From NCBI GenBank assembly GCA_944324305.1, contig CALUVV010000010.1, positions 1 to 64,000 on the forward strand: 64,000 nt of DNA, given 5' to 3'. This DNA is from Candidatus Gastranaerophilales bacterium. Its GTDB lineage: Bacteria > Cyanobacteriota > Vampirovibrionia > Gastranaerophilales > Gastranaerophilaceae. The notes beneath the pieces are model-generated. The model was not told where the DNA came from, did no database searches, and was given only the letters and a program-made list of their open reading frames with translations. This document shows positions 10,501 to 16,526 of this stretch, in pieces (within the stretch, counting starts at the first letter, position 1; the number at the start of each line of letters is the position of its first letter). The position numbers and the translations under genes are program-made.

Positions 10501-11051
10501 TGGAACAATCTGGAGAAAAAAATATCGATGGTATTGAAGGAAACAATGCAAGAAAAAAGACTTGCAATAAATGGTTTGAAACCCAAGATAGTATAGCTTA
10601 TTGGGACGATTTTTCTAAACAGAAATTAGTTTGGGCAGAAACTATAAAAATATATTTTTATGGAAGAAGAAATTATCCTCGTTTTTGTGCTGTAGATGAA
10701 AATTTTTATCTTGATAAAACAACATTTTTTATGCCATTAGAAAATAATTTATATTTTTTAGGTATTTTAAATTCAAAATTATCTGAATACTTATTAGATA
10801 ATGGCTATTGTAATTTACTTGGACCAGGTAGTAGAGGATTGCAAAAAAATCTTATAGAACAATTTCCAATGATCCAACGAAATAGGAATAGTAAAATCAT
10901 ACAACAAATCGAGCTTTTATTACAAAAAGTTTGGCAGACAGAAATTGATAATGATACGCAAATTGAAATAGATGAATTGGTTTTTGAGTTATACAATATT
11001 ACTCAGACAGAAAAATCATATATCTATGAACTTATGCTAAAAAACACATAG
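7533..11051 (+). CDS. Eco57I-type adenine-specific DNA methylase with invertible recognition region
   Basis: This 1172-residue protein probably methylates adenine and reads the target sequence for the restriction system. A helical N-terminal region leads to the family hallmark FYTPREIVHYM (about 410). SAM motif I CDPAIGSGAF lies near 518 and catalytic motif IV GNPPYVQ near 734. The target-recognition region begins around 860. AAAGGAG precedes the ATG, which shares a base with the stop of the helicase gene. Codons 861-960 lie inside one arm of a perfect 300-bp inverted repeat. Codons 961-1172 are therefore exchangeable with the silent cassette at 11055-11618. Inversion would give a 1147-residue version with a different C-terminus. 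Confidence 0.88.
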   Translation: MVNNFNKNIVNDTFNREYNEDQFKIFIHDLLPDADFTKEGQIQLPNEYREFIKSAKRICKYKYSTSEFDENVLTVLAVKLRKTTSVDRARTAQRNFVARYLNNSRNYLMDAALVAFYSEDSQGEISPDWRFSLVQMNYVTEIVEKSNGKKKRKTAVELTPAKRFSFLVGSSEDTHTAQSQFYHCLEKSSKGEQITLEDLVAAFDIEKVSKEFFEKYKELYGKLLNELTRLYDTDKDIKRDFDEHSIIKEDFAKKTMGQLVFLYFIQKKGWLGVPKDGIWGQGDKKFLRNVFEKDKRYISNYDNFFNDVLEHLFYEALAQKRENNDWFDRLNCRIPFLNGGLFEPVNGYEYEVTNLTIDNGIFKDIFDTFDLYNFTVKEDEPLEKEVAVDPEMLGKVFENLLPENTRKGNGAFYTPREIVHYMCQESLINYLYNKLNTKIVKLSSEKQAEQQSLFKKNKIKQMVLTEEIFEENFSREDISFLIRKGDSIYSNSNVKETMPDSIINSASIIDEALSTIKVCDPAIGSGAFPVGMMNEIVRVRATLSKYIGKPDRAVYDLKRNAIEKSIYGVDIDPGAVEIAKLRFWLSLVVDEENTANIKPLPNLDYKIMQGNSLITSYEGIDFDEIVANQPTEKQLDLFASKSEKITEKISQKQHEFLKTPYATKKREIKQEIEDLIIELVKTKFEEKAEKEGKSKDFYEEKIRNFAQNKGNRDFFPWQLFFADAFDNGGFDIVIGNPPYVQLQKFKGDPVQKLYKDAGFKVHDSNGDIYCLFYEKGIDILRKNGCLCYITSNKWMRAGYGEKLRTYFATKTNPIRLIDFGGVSVFETATVDVNILLVQKSQNLRNTMACTIESKMKRLNNLSVYISQNSIPQKFDSSSWCILNPIEQSIKNKIESIGTPLKDWDVNIYRGVLTGLNEAFIIDGAKKDELIAKDPKSAEIIRPILRGRDIQRYSYNFADKWLIATFPSRHYNIDEYPAIKEYLLSFDKRILEQSGEKNIDGIEGNNARKKTCNKWFETQDSIAYWDDFSKQKLVWAETIKIYFYGRRNYPRFCAVDENFYLDKTTFFMPLENNLYFLGILNSKLSEYLLDNGYCNLLGPGSRGLQKNLIEQFPMIQRNRNSKIIQQIELLLQKVWQTEIDNDTQIEIDELVFELYNITQTEKSYIYELMLKNT
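10113..10412 (+). repeat. Inverted repeat arm L of invertible segment
   Basis: This 300-bp segment is identical, on the opposite strand, to 11619-11918; I compared it line by line and saw no mismatch. Identity ends abruptly at both edges (T against A outside each end). It encodes methylase codons 861-960, from LSVYISQNS to SYNFADKW. It is the recombination arm that lets two alternative C-termini join the same methylase body in frame. Confidence 0.93.
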
Positions 11052-11054
11052 TAA

Positions 11055-11918
11055 TCATTTAATACGACTATTTATGATTTTTATTTCTTCATCAGAAATT
11101 TTATATATTTGATAAATTAATTTCTGTATTTTTCCCTCATTCGTATTACTAAATTCTTTAATCTGACTAATAATTAAATTATTAATTTTTTCTAGTAATT
11201 CTTCTTCTATCCGAGGTATTGTAATTTGTTCTACATATTGATTTGATAATCTAAAACCAGTATCACCATATTCATGTACATTTAATTTTGCCCAAAAATA
11301 AATTAAATCTGAGTTTAAAACAGCCAATAACCAATATTTCTGGCTTCCAATATTACTCAAAAAAGCCATACTATCTAAAACAATCATCTTTGGTTCTGTA
11401 AGGCAGAAAGTTGGTTTTTGTGTAATTCGTTGCCAAGAAATTATTTGTCTATTAAAATCGTCCATATAAGCACAACATCTCAAATTATAAGGAGTGTCAC
11501 CTTGGTCATCTCTTTTGACTAATTTGTCATAGTAATTATCTAAATGTTCTTTTATAGCAGGATATTCATTAATATCGATTCGTTTTTGAGTTTTGCTTCC
11601 ATTATGGGTATTAATAATCCATTTATCAGCGAAATTATAGGAATATCTTTGAATATCTCTGCCACGTAAAATCGGTCGTATAATTTCGGCACTTTTTGGA
11701 TCTTTTGCGATTAATTCATCTTTTTTGGCACCGTCTATAATAAATGCCTCATTTAAACCAGTAAGTACACCTCTATATATATTTACATCCCAATCTTTTA
11801 GCGGTGTACCGATACTTTCTATTTTATTTTTAATACTTTGTTCAATCGGATTTAAAATACACCAACTGCTAGAATCAAACTTCTGCGGAATAGAATTTTG
11901 ACTAATATAAACGCTCAA
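11055..11918 (-). pseudogene. Silent alternative C-terminal cassette of the DNA methylase
   Basis: This is an open frame of 287 codons without a proper start; its first codon is TTG, directly after the invertase stop. The first 100 residues are identical to methylase residues 861-960. The remaining 187 (from IINTHNGSKTQ) differ from the expressed C-terminus but share its plan (INEYPAIKEHL against IDEYPAIKEYL; WLLAVLNS against YFLGILNS). It is therefore not a separate gene but a stored recognition domain, expressed only after inversion. Read-through from the invertase transcript might make an N-truncated piece, but no ribosome binding site supports this. Confidence 0.88.
11619..11918 (-). repeat. 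Inverted repeat arm R of invertible segment
   Basis: This is the perfect partner of 10113-10412. Its outer end touches the stop codon of the invertase gene (TAA at 11919-11921) with no spacer. The segment between the arms (10413-11618) holds only the two alternative methylase 3' ends, facing each other with 3 bp between their stop codons. This is the layout of a two-state specificity switch. Confidence 0.93.
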
Positions 11919-12518
11919 TTAATTTATAATGTATCTCTTTATATAATTAGAAACAGTAATTCTATGTACACCAAGAATACGAGCTATTTCACTCTTAGAA
12001 ACCTTGCCGTTGTATAATTCCCTTATTTTTTTATCTTTTGATGATAACTTTAAATAACTACTTTTTGCTCCTTTAGGACGACCCAAAATTGTGCCTTCAG
12101 CTTTCTTTCTTGCCAATGCTTCTTTTGTCCTTTGAGAAATCAAATTGCGTTCTATCTCTGCTGATAATCCAAATGCAAAAGCAAGAACTTTGGATTGTAT
12201 ATCATCCCCTAACCTATAACCATCTTTTATTGTCCAAACTTTGCATTCTTTTTGCATACAAATATTTAAAATTTCCATAATCATAAAAAGATTACGACCT
12301 AATCTGGACAACTCAGAACAAATAATTAAATCATCTTTTTTAACCTTTTTTAACAATTTTCCTAAAGCTCTTTTATTATAAGCTTTTGTTCCAGATATTG
12401 TTTCTTCTATCCAACCATTAACAATTAAACTATTTTTTATAGCATATTGTTCAATTTCAAACCTTTGATTTTCAACTGTTTGCACATCTGTGCTAACTCT
12501 AATGTACCCGTATATCAT
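11919..12518 (-). CDS. Serine site-specific recombinase (Hin/Pin-type DNA invertase)
   Basis: This 199-residue protein has the length and plan of small DNA invertases. The catalytic N-terminal domain begins YGYIRVST (catalytic Ser near residue 9) and contains SRLGRN near 70. The long E-helix is marked by AEIERNLISQRT, followed by EGTILGRPKG. A C-terminal helix-turn-helix (VSKSEIARILGVHRITVSNYI) binds the crossover site. AAAGGAGG precedes the ATG. The gene ends exactly at the edge of the methylase inverted repeat, which makes this segment its obvious substrate. A resolvase role is less likely because the adjacent repeats are inverted. Confidence 0.9.
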   Translation of the reverse strand: MIYGYIRVSTDVQTVENQRFEIEQYAIKNSLIVNGWIEETISGTKAYNKRALGKLLKKVKKDDLIICSELSRLGRNLFMIMEILNICMQKECKVWTIKDGYRLGDDIQSKVLAFAFGLSAEIERNLISQRTKEALARKKAEGTILGRPKGAKSSYLKLSSKDKKIRELYNGKVSKSEIARILGVHRITVSNYIKRYIIN

Positions 12519-12595
12519 AAACTAACCTCCTTTAATTAAATTTGTCTATGATATATTGATAACTATAAAACAATCTAACAAGATTTAATTTAATA

Positions 12596-12870
12596 TTATT
12601 TTCTTAAAAATCTTTCGGTCATATTAAGGATTTCTTCAAAGTCGTCATTTCTAAGTTGTAAATAAGGTCTTGTAGGTATGGTTACAGATTGATTTTTACC
12701 GGCTTGGCCTCCAAGTTGATGAATTGCAGCATAATCAAGATTTGAACCAATAACAGCAGAATCATTGTCATAAAATGTGCTAATGGGAGATAATAATCTA
12801 CTTAAGCCATTCCAGCCTTTTTTCTTCTTGTTTAATTCTTTTGTAATAAGTAATAATTTGTCTTGATATT
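12596..12870 (-). pseudogene. 3' remnant of Mu gpG-like virion morphogenesis (tail) gene
   Basis: The last 90 or so codons of the frame ending at 12596 read as the C-terminal half of a Mu gpG-type tail-completion protein: AVIGSNLDYAAIHQLGG, then IPTRPYLQL. Upstream of about 12870 the frame continues only as antisense of the neighbouring gene (through MCYKYLQIV), so the N-terminal half and the start are missing. No other structural phage genes are nearby. It is a relic of a Mu-like prophage. It is not obviously part of the element at 1-3470, since it lies beyond that element's terminus. Confidence 0.65.
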
Positions 12871-12915
12871 TAATATCTTTCGAGTAATGAATACGACACC
12901 TAAAAAGGAGGTCGT

Positions 12916-13167
12916 ATGGAAGAAGGTTTTGTTTTAAAGAAGAAAGAATTTGAGTTTTTAAAAAAACTATCTGAAGATATTTATAACACAATTGTTGTAG
13001 CAGATTATTTCGTATCTAATCAACCGGAAATAGAAGAATTGTGGAATCTTTCCCCTATTATAAAAGATCTAAGAAAAGATTCTGATAAGTTATGTACATT
13101 TTTTATTAATTATGGAGCTAAAGATTCTATCTCTAATGAAAATCTAAATATTGGAGATAAAATATGA
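12916..13167 (+). CDS. Small hypothetical protein (83 aa)
   Basis: A strong ribosome binding site (AAAGGAGG, 12904-12911) lies just before the ATG. The protein is helical, acidic and Lys-rich (MEEGFVLKKKEFEFLKKLSE...) with no membrane segment or motif I recognise. It overlaps the next gene by ATGA, so the two are translationally coupled. It is the last operon of the accessory island before the tRNA genes. Its role is unknown. Paired small coupled genes can be toxin-antitoxin modules, but nothing in the sequence shows this. Confidence 0.65.
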   Translation: MEEGFVLKKKEFEFLKKLSEDIYNTIVVADYFVSNQPEIEELWNLSPIIKDLRKDSDKLCTFFINYGAKDSISNENLNIGDKI

Positions 13168-13397
13168 TTCTAAAAAACAAACTTGCTCGTGAAATATTAG
13201 AAATAACATATCCTGAATTTAGAAAAAAGTTTGCAAAAGAAATCCGGACTGCTTTTGAAAGTTATCGAAGAACACAATTAAATAAGTATTCTTATAACTT
13301 TAAAGATGATAATTCTATGGAATACAATTTCTACTTCCAATTACAATGGAACTTCAATCACTTTGGAAATTCTAATTGGTATATTGAAAATATGTAA
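13164..13397 (+). CDS. Small hypothetical protein (77 aa), coupled to the preceding gene
   Basis: The ATG overlaps the stop of the upstream gene (ATGA at 13164-13167). The 77-residue product is basic at the N-terminus (MILKNKLAREILEITYPEF) and aromatic-rich at the C-terminus (YFQLQWNFNHFGNSNWYIENM). I do not recognise a family. It is followed by a 26-bp palindrome at 13422-13447 that could end transcription. Confidence 0.6.
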   Translation: MILKNKLAREILEITYPEFRKKFAKEIRTAFESYRRTQLNKYSYNFKDDNSMEYNFYFQLQWNFNHFGNSNWYIENM

Positions 13398-13421
13398 TTT
13401 TTGAACATTTATTAAACAGTT

Positions 13422-13447
13422 GTTAAACGGTATTTAAATACCGTTTA
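13422..13447 (+). terminator. 26-bp palindrome after the small-gene pair
   Basis: This is a perfect palindrome with arms TTAAACGGTATTT and AAATACCGTTTAA, 24 bp after the stop of the 77-aa gene. The T-run behind it is poor (AAATTTCTC), so it is either a weak terminator or a binding site. The stretch 13448-13596 shows no gene. Confidence 0.4.
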
Positions 13448-13596
13448 AATTTCTCTCATTTTTCAAAATCTTTTTAATAATAAGTATTTTTTGTCAAAAA
13501 CTTTCCTACTTGCATGTCAAACTCGCGATACTTTTTCTCAAAATCCCTGATACACGACATTAAACATTAACACAAAAGATTTATTTGATAGTTAAT

Positions 13597-13630
13597 AAAA
13601 AAGGAACAGATAAATTCTGTTCCTTTTTTA
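13597..13630. terminator. Terminator downstream of tRNA-Ala genes
   Basis: GGAACAGA and TCTGTTCC pair around a 5-nt loop, flanked by six A on one side and six T on the other. It therefore works on both strands. It ends the minus-strand tRNA transcript. Confidence 0.8.
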
Positions 13631-13632
13631 TA

Positions 13633-13705
13633 TGGAGCGTAGGGGATTCGAACCCCTGACCCCGACACTGCCAGTGTCGTGCGCTACCAACTGCGCTAAC
13701 GCCCC
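13633..13705 (-). tRNA. tRNA-Ala (anticodon GGC)
   Basis: This 73-nt cloverleaf is on the minus strand. Acceptor stem GGGGCGT pairs with ACGCTCC (one G-U). The anticodon stem CGACA/TGTCG carries loop CTGGCAG, giving anticodon GGC. The T-arm contains TTCGAAT. CCA is not encoded. It borders the accessory region and so could mark an integration boundary. Confidence 0.93.
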
Positions 13706-13716
13706 GTAAATACTAT

Positions 13717-13740
13717 AAAAGAGCCTTGCGGCTCTTAATT
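13717..13740 (-). terminator. Hairpin between the two tRNA genes
   Basis: AAGAGCC and GGCTCTT form a 7-bp stem with a 4-nt loop. On the minus strand it is followed by TTTTATAG, a weak T-run. It may be a partial terminator or a processing signal between the co-oriented tRNA genes. Confidence 0.5.
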
Positions 13741-13746
13741 TAATGG

Positions 13747-13819
13747 TGGAGGTTAGGAGATTCGAACTCCTGACCCCCTGCGTGCAAAGCAGGTGCTCTA
13801 CCAGCTGAGCTAAACCCCC
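13747..13819 (-). tRNA. tRNA-Ala (anticodon TGC)
   Basis: This is a 73-nt cloverleaf. Acceptor stem GGGGGTT pairs with AACCTCC. The anticodon stem CCTGC/GCAGG has loop TTTGCAC, giving anticodon TGC. The T-arm contains TTCGAAT. CCA is encoded (13744-13746), unlike in the neighbouring tRNA-Ala. It lies 41 bp upstream of that gene in the same direction. Confidence 0.93.
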
Positions 13820-13910
13820 ACAAGAGTTCTTATTTATTTGTCACATTATTTATTGTACATGCTGATTTTTTTTTGTAAAGACCCTTTTTTGTAATTTATT
13901 TCTTTTTACA

Positions 13911-13948
13911 AAAAAAAGCAGCCAAAATATATCAGGCTGCCTTTTTTT
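13911..13948. terminator. Bidirectional terminator
   Basis: GCAGCC (13918-13923) pairs with GGCTGC (13935-13940). There are A-runs before and T-runs after the stem, so it works on either strand. It lies 18 bp after the stop of the 186-aa gene on the minus strand. Confidence 0.8.
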
Positions 13949-13965
13949 ATGTTTAAATTTATTAA

Positions 13966-14526
13966 CTACATTGAACAAACCATTTCTATTTCGTTTGATG
14001 AAACCACATTTGAAAAATTGTAGTTTTCTACCAAATCTCTTTGTTCAAAATAAATACTTTCATCTAATACTAATTCATCACATTGTTTCAGTGTTAACAG
14101 TGAAAGATGTTTAGCTGATTTTGAATCTGTTATTAATTTATGTACTTTCAGATTTTTAGGTAAGGAAGATATTTTTGTTCCTCTAATATTAAATACATTT
14201 GTTCTTATATCAGTATTTAATTTTTCAATATTGCTTTTTTCCATGTTTAAACTGTCTGTCCAAATATGCTCAGGTAATTTACCGATTTTAGCACCTGACA
14301 TGTTTACTGAATTTGCATCAATAGGTGTTTCTATTTTTTTAATCTCAGCACCTGACATGTTTAAAGTATCAGACACCCATCCGATTGATAATTTGCCTAT
14401 TACACATTTTGATAAATTCAGGCTGCCTTCAATGTGACCTAATTCAAGACTTTTGATTTCACACCCTGATAAATCAAGGTCACCGCCTTGATAATTGTTA
14501 ATTAATTCCTGATAATCTCTTTTCAT
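13966..14526 (-). CDS. Leucine-rich/beta-solenoid repeat protein
   Basis: This 186-residue protein has no signal peptide. Residues 15-130 consist of about five units of 20-23 residues on a pattern like SLNLSKCVIGKL and SVNMSGAKIGKLPEHI, which predicts a leucine-rich-repeat or beta-solenoid fold. Proteins of this type usually bind other proteins. The last 50 residues are non-repetitive. TTTGGAGG lies before the ATG. It stands alone, ending at a terminator. No partner or function can be named. Confidence 0.65.
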   Translation of the reverse strand: MKRDYQELINNYQGGDLDLSGCEIKSLELGHIEGSLNLSKCVIGKLSIGWVSDTLNMSGAEIKKIETPIDANSVNMSGAKIGKLPEHIWTDSLNMEKSNIEKLNTDIRTNVFNIRGTKISSLPKNLKVHKLITDSKSAKHLSLLTLKQCDELVLDESIYFEQRDLVENYNFSNVVSSNEIEMVCSM

Positions 14527-14613
14527 AAAAAAACCTCCAAAATTTTATATTTATATAATATACATATAAATATTATAAATTTTATCCTCCGGTTAAATGT
14601 TTTTTTTTAATTA

Positions 14614-14976
14614 TTAAAAGATTAAAAACTTTTCAAGTATATTCAAAATGTTCTGTAAACGTTGTTTATCATGGAAGTACAACCATCCGATTAAGGCTTC
14701 AAAAGCCGTTGCCTGACGGTATTCTGCTTGAATTTGACGTCTGCCCACAGGTATTGAAAGATTTCTTGCACGACGGGATAATTCTTTTTCTTCATCTGTT
14801 AAAAAATCTTCAATACTACGGAGTAATTCCGCTTGAAAAGATGCTTTCACTTTATCTGTTGTGATTTTGTGAAGTTTTTGGGCATTTTCTGTTATTTTTG
14901 TTGTTTTTTCCCTAACATATAATTCCCAGACAGCGTCACCTATATAAGCATAATTTCTCAAATTCATTTCTTCCAT
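14614..14976 (-). CDS. mrnC: Mini-ribonuclease III
   Basis: This 120-residue protein is a Mini-III RNase, made of the RNase III catalytic domain without the double-stranded RNA-binding domain. It matures 23S rRNA precursor in Bacillus and cyanobacterial relatives. The RNase III signature appears as YIGDAVWELYVRE near residues 11-23. The second acidic helix FEALIGWLYFH lies near 92-102. The conserved RRQIQAEYRQ lies between them. Its length matches the family. It is divergent from the secreted protein at 15050. Confidence 0.9.
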   Translation of the reverse strand: MEEMNLRNYAYIGDAVWELYVREKTTKITENAQKLHKITTDKVKASFQAELLRSIEDFLTDEEKELSRRARNLSIPVGRRQIQAEYRQATAFEALIGWLYFHDKQRLQNILNILEKFLIF

Positions 14977-15049
14977 AAAAAGAGTGTACTACAAAATGTT
15001 GAATAAAGTAAAACATTATGAGATAATTTTTTCAGAAAGAGAGAATTTT

Positions 15050-15676
15050 ATGAAAAAACAAGTAATAATGTTCGTATTATGCGCAATGCTTTCAAGTTGC
15101 TGTTCAATCGGAGCGGAAACAACGGTTTTTGCTGAAAATCAAAGACCTGACTGCGGCTGCTCCAAACAGACAAAATGTCTTGATTTAATGACATCGATGT
15201 ATAATGAACGCGCCACATTATATAATGTATTGAACCTTTCAAATGACCAGCAGAAATGCAAGGATGTCATTGATAAAAAACGTTATGAAGAATTGGGTGA
15301 ACAGTTCAAATTGTATGAACAGGAAAAATTTGTACTGGCAAACATGTGCAAACATAACGCAAGTGAAGAAGCAATAAAAAAACAGAAAAAAGTTGTAAAA
15401 GATATCGAAAAATGCATGAAAAAAATCGGGAAAAAATATGATAAAGAGTTTAAATCCATTTTGAATTCCGAACAAAAAGCAAAATACAATACCGTTAGAA
15501 AAATGGAGAAAAAAGAAATTAAGTATTGTATGAAAAATAAAGCATTTTACAAACGTGACCCTAAACTTCGACCCTTTGGCGACAAAATGTATTACGGCGA
15601 GCAAAATAATGTATTGTGCCCCGTTCACAAGAAATGGCATATTTTCGGGCTTAAACACAAAACTGAAACCAAATAA
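15050..15676 (+). CDS. Secreted Spy/CpxP-like (LTxxQ-type) protein
   Basis: This 208-residue exported protein starts at the ATG at 15050 (MKKQVIMFVLCAML...), because only this start gives an N-terminal signal peptide. The frame is open upstream to 14984. The mature part begins with a Cys-rich stretch (CGCSKQTKC). Two helical segments follow, containing LNLSNDQQ and LNSEQKAKY, which resemble the LTxxQ repeats of periplasmic Spy/CpxP chaperones. A basic C-terminal tail contains CPVHKKWH. A chaperone or metal-stress role is inferred from this resemblance only. Confidence 0.65.
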   Translation: MKKQVIMFVLCAMLSSCCSIGAETTVFAENQRPDCGCSKQTKCLDLMTSMYNERATLYNVLNLSNDQQKCKDVIDKKRYEELGEQFKLYEQEKFVLANMCKHNASEEAIKKQKKVVKDIEKCMKKIGKKYDKEFKSILNSEQKAKYNTVRKMEKKEIKYCMKNKAFYKRDPKLRPFGDKMYYGEQNNVLCPVHKKWHIFGLKHKTETK

Positions 15677-15722
15677 ATTAAACATATGATGATTTTTTAT
15701 AAATAATTATTATAATTATTGT

Positions 15723-16394
15723 ATGAGGAAGTTGGCGGTTTTATGTTTAGCAATAATATTAAGCAGTACAAGCTGTTTTGCGTGGGGCTGGCGGAACAAA
15801 GATACTAAAAAAAATACTTCTCAGGCAGAAATTGAAGTTGAACCTGACGGGAACGGCTATGTGGGCAAACTTCCTGATTTAACCAAGGGATTTAAAACTT
15901 CAGAACCGCAAAATACAAAACCTGTTTTTGAAAAAACAAAAAATTTTAATTCTTCCGAAGAAATAAAACCTGTACCAAGAGAAAACCCTGCATTTGTAAA
16001 TATAATTTTAAAACAGGATAAAATTTCTCCATATTTAAATGATATTAATGAGCTTTTACCTCAGCTTGAAAATTTGCTTATATGTATTGAAGATAATTAT
16101 GATGTACAAAAGTTTAACGCTAAAGCATATTTTTTTACCAAGACCGTAGAATTTTTAAAAAACAAGTATGAAGGTTTACCTGAAAGCAGTTATTATTCTT
16201 TCCAAAAACTTTTGGAATTAAGCACACATACAAAATCATTGGCAAATTTACGCGCGGAAGCAGAGAAATATCGTCCGTACCTTGCATATACAGGTGCCGG
16301 CTATTTATACAATGATAATGTAATTAACGAACAGCTGGAATATTTAAAGACTGAAATTGAAGACACAATTGTAATTTTAAAAGAAGCTAATTAA
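15723..16394 (+). CDS. Secreted hypothetical protein
   Basis: This 223-residue protein has a signal peptide (MRKLAVLCLAIILSSTSCFA). A low-complexity linker rich in Lys, Pro and Thr follows, up to about residue 95. After that comes a helical domain (LPQLENLLICIEDNY... YSFQKLLELSTHTKSL). I recognise no family. TATAAT (15711-15716) ends 6 nt before the ATG and no ribosome binding site is present, so the transcript is probably leaderless. Confidence 0.65.
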   Translation: MRKLAVLCLAIILSSTSCFAWGWRNKDTKKNTSQAEIEVEPDGNGYVGKLPDLTKGFKTSEPQNTKPVFEKTKNFNSSEEIKPVPRENPAFVNIILKQDKISPYLNDINELLPQLENLLICIEDNYDVQKFNAKAYFFTKTVEFLKNKYEGLPESSYYSFQKLLELSTHTKSLANLRAEAEKYRPYLAYTGAGYLYNDNVINEQLEYLKTEIEDTIVILKEAN

Positions 16395-16406
16395 GTTACC
16401 CGCAGA

Positions 16407-16456
16407 AAAACTCCCGCCCAAATTAAGCGGGAGAAGGAATGAAAGTAAGCCCGGCG
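16407..16456 (-). terminator. Conserved 50-bp terminator of an S74 pilin-like gene (copy 1)
   Basis: Read on the minus strand, a GCCGGGCTTACTTTCATTC leader is followed by the hairpin CTCCCGC/GGCGGGAG and a run of T. The same 50 bp occurs exactly, in the opposite orientation, at 40581-40630. In both places it lies downstream of a pilin-leader/S74 gene. The stretch 16457-16526 between the gene and this element also looks structured but is not conserved. Confidence 0.8.
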
Positions 16457-16526
16457 GCTTAACCCGCCACTTGGATTACCGTGATATTTACACGATAATG
16501 GCTTGCTTATTTTTTCAGTATGAAAT

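Noticed and set aside
11055-11918. 287-codon frame as an independent gene
   Set aside because: It has only a TTG first codon without ribosome binding site, and its first 100 residues copy the methylase. It is a silent cassette.
12871-12991. 5' part of the 131-codon frame containing the gpG remnant
   Set aside because: It is antisense to the start of the well-supported gene at 12916 and shows no similarity to the phage family, so the remnant is limited to 12596-12870.
15239-15685. 148-codon minus-strand frame over the secreted protein
   Set aside because: It is a Phe-rich antisense shadow of a Lys-rich gene (AAA/GAA codons read as TTT/TTC), with no ribosome binding site.
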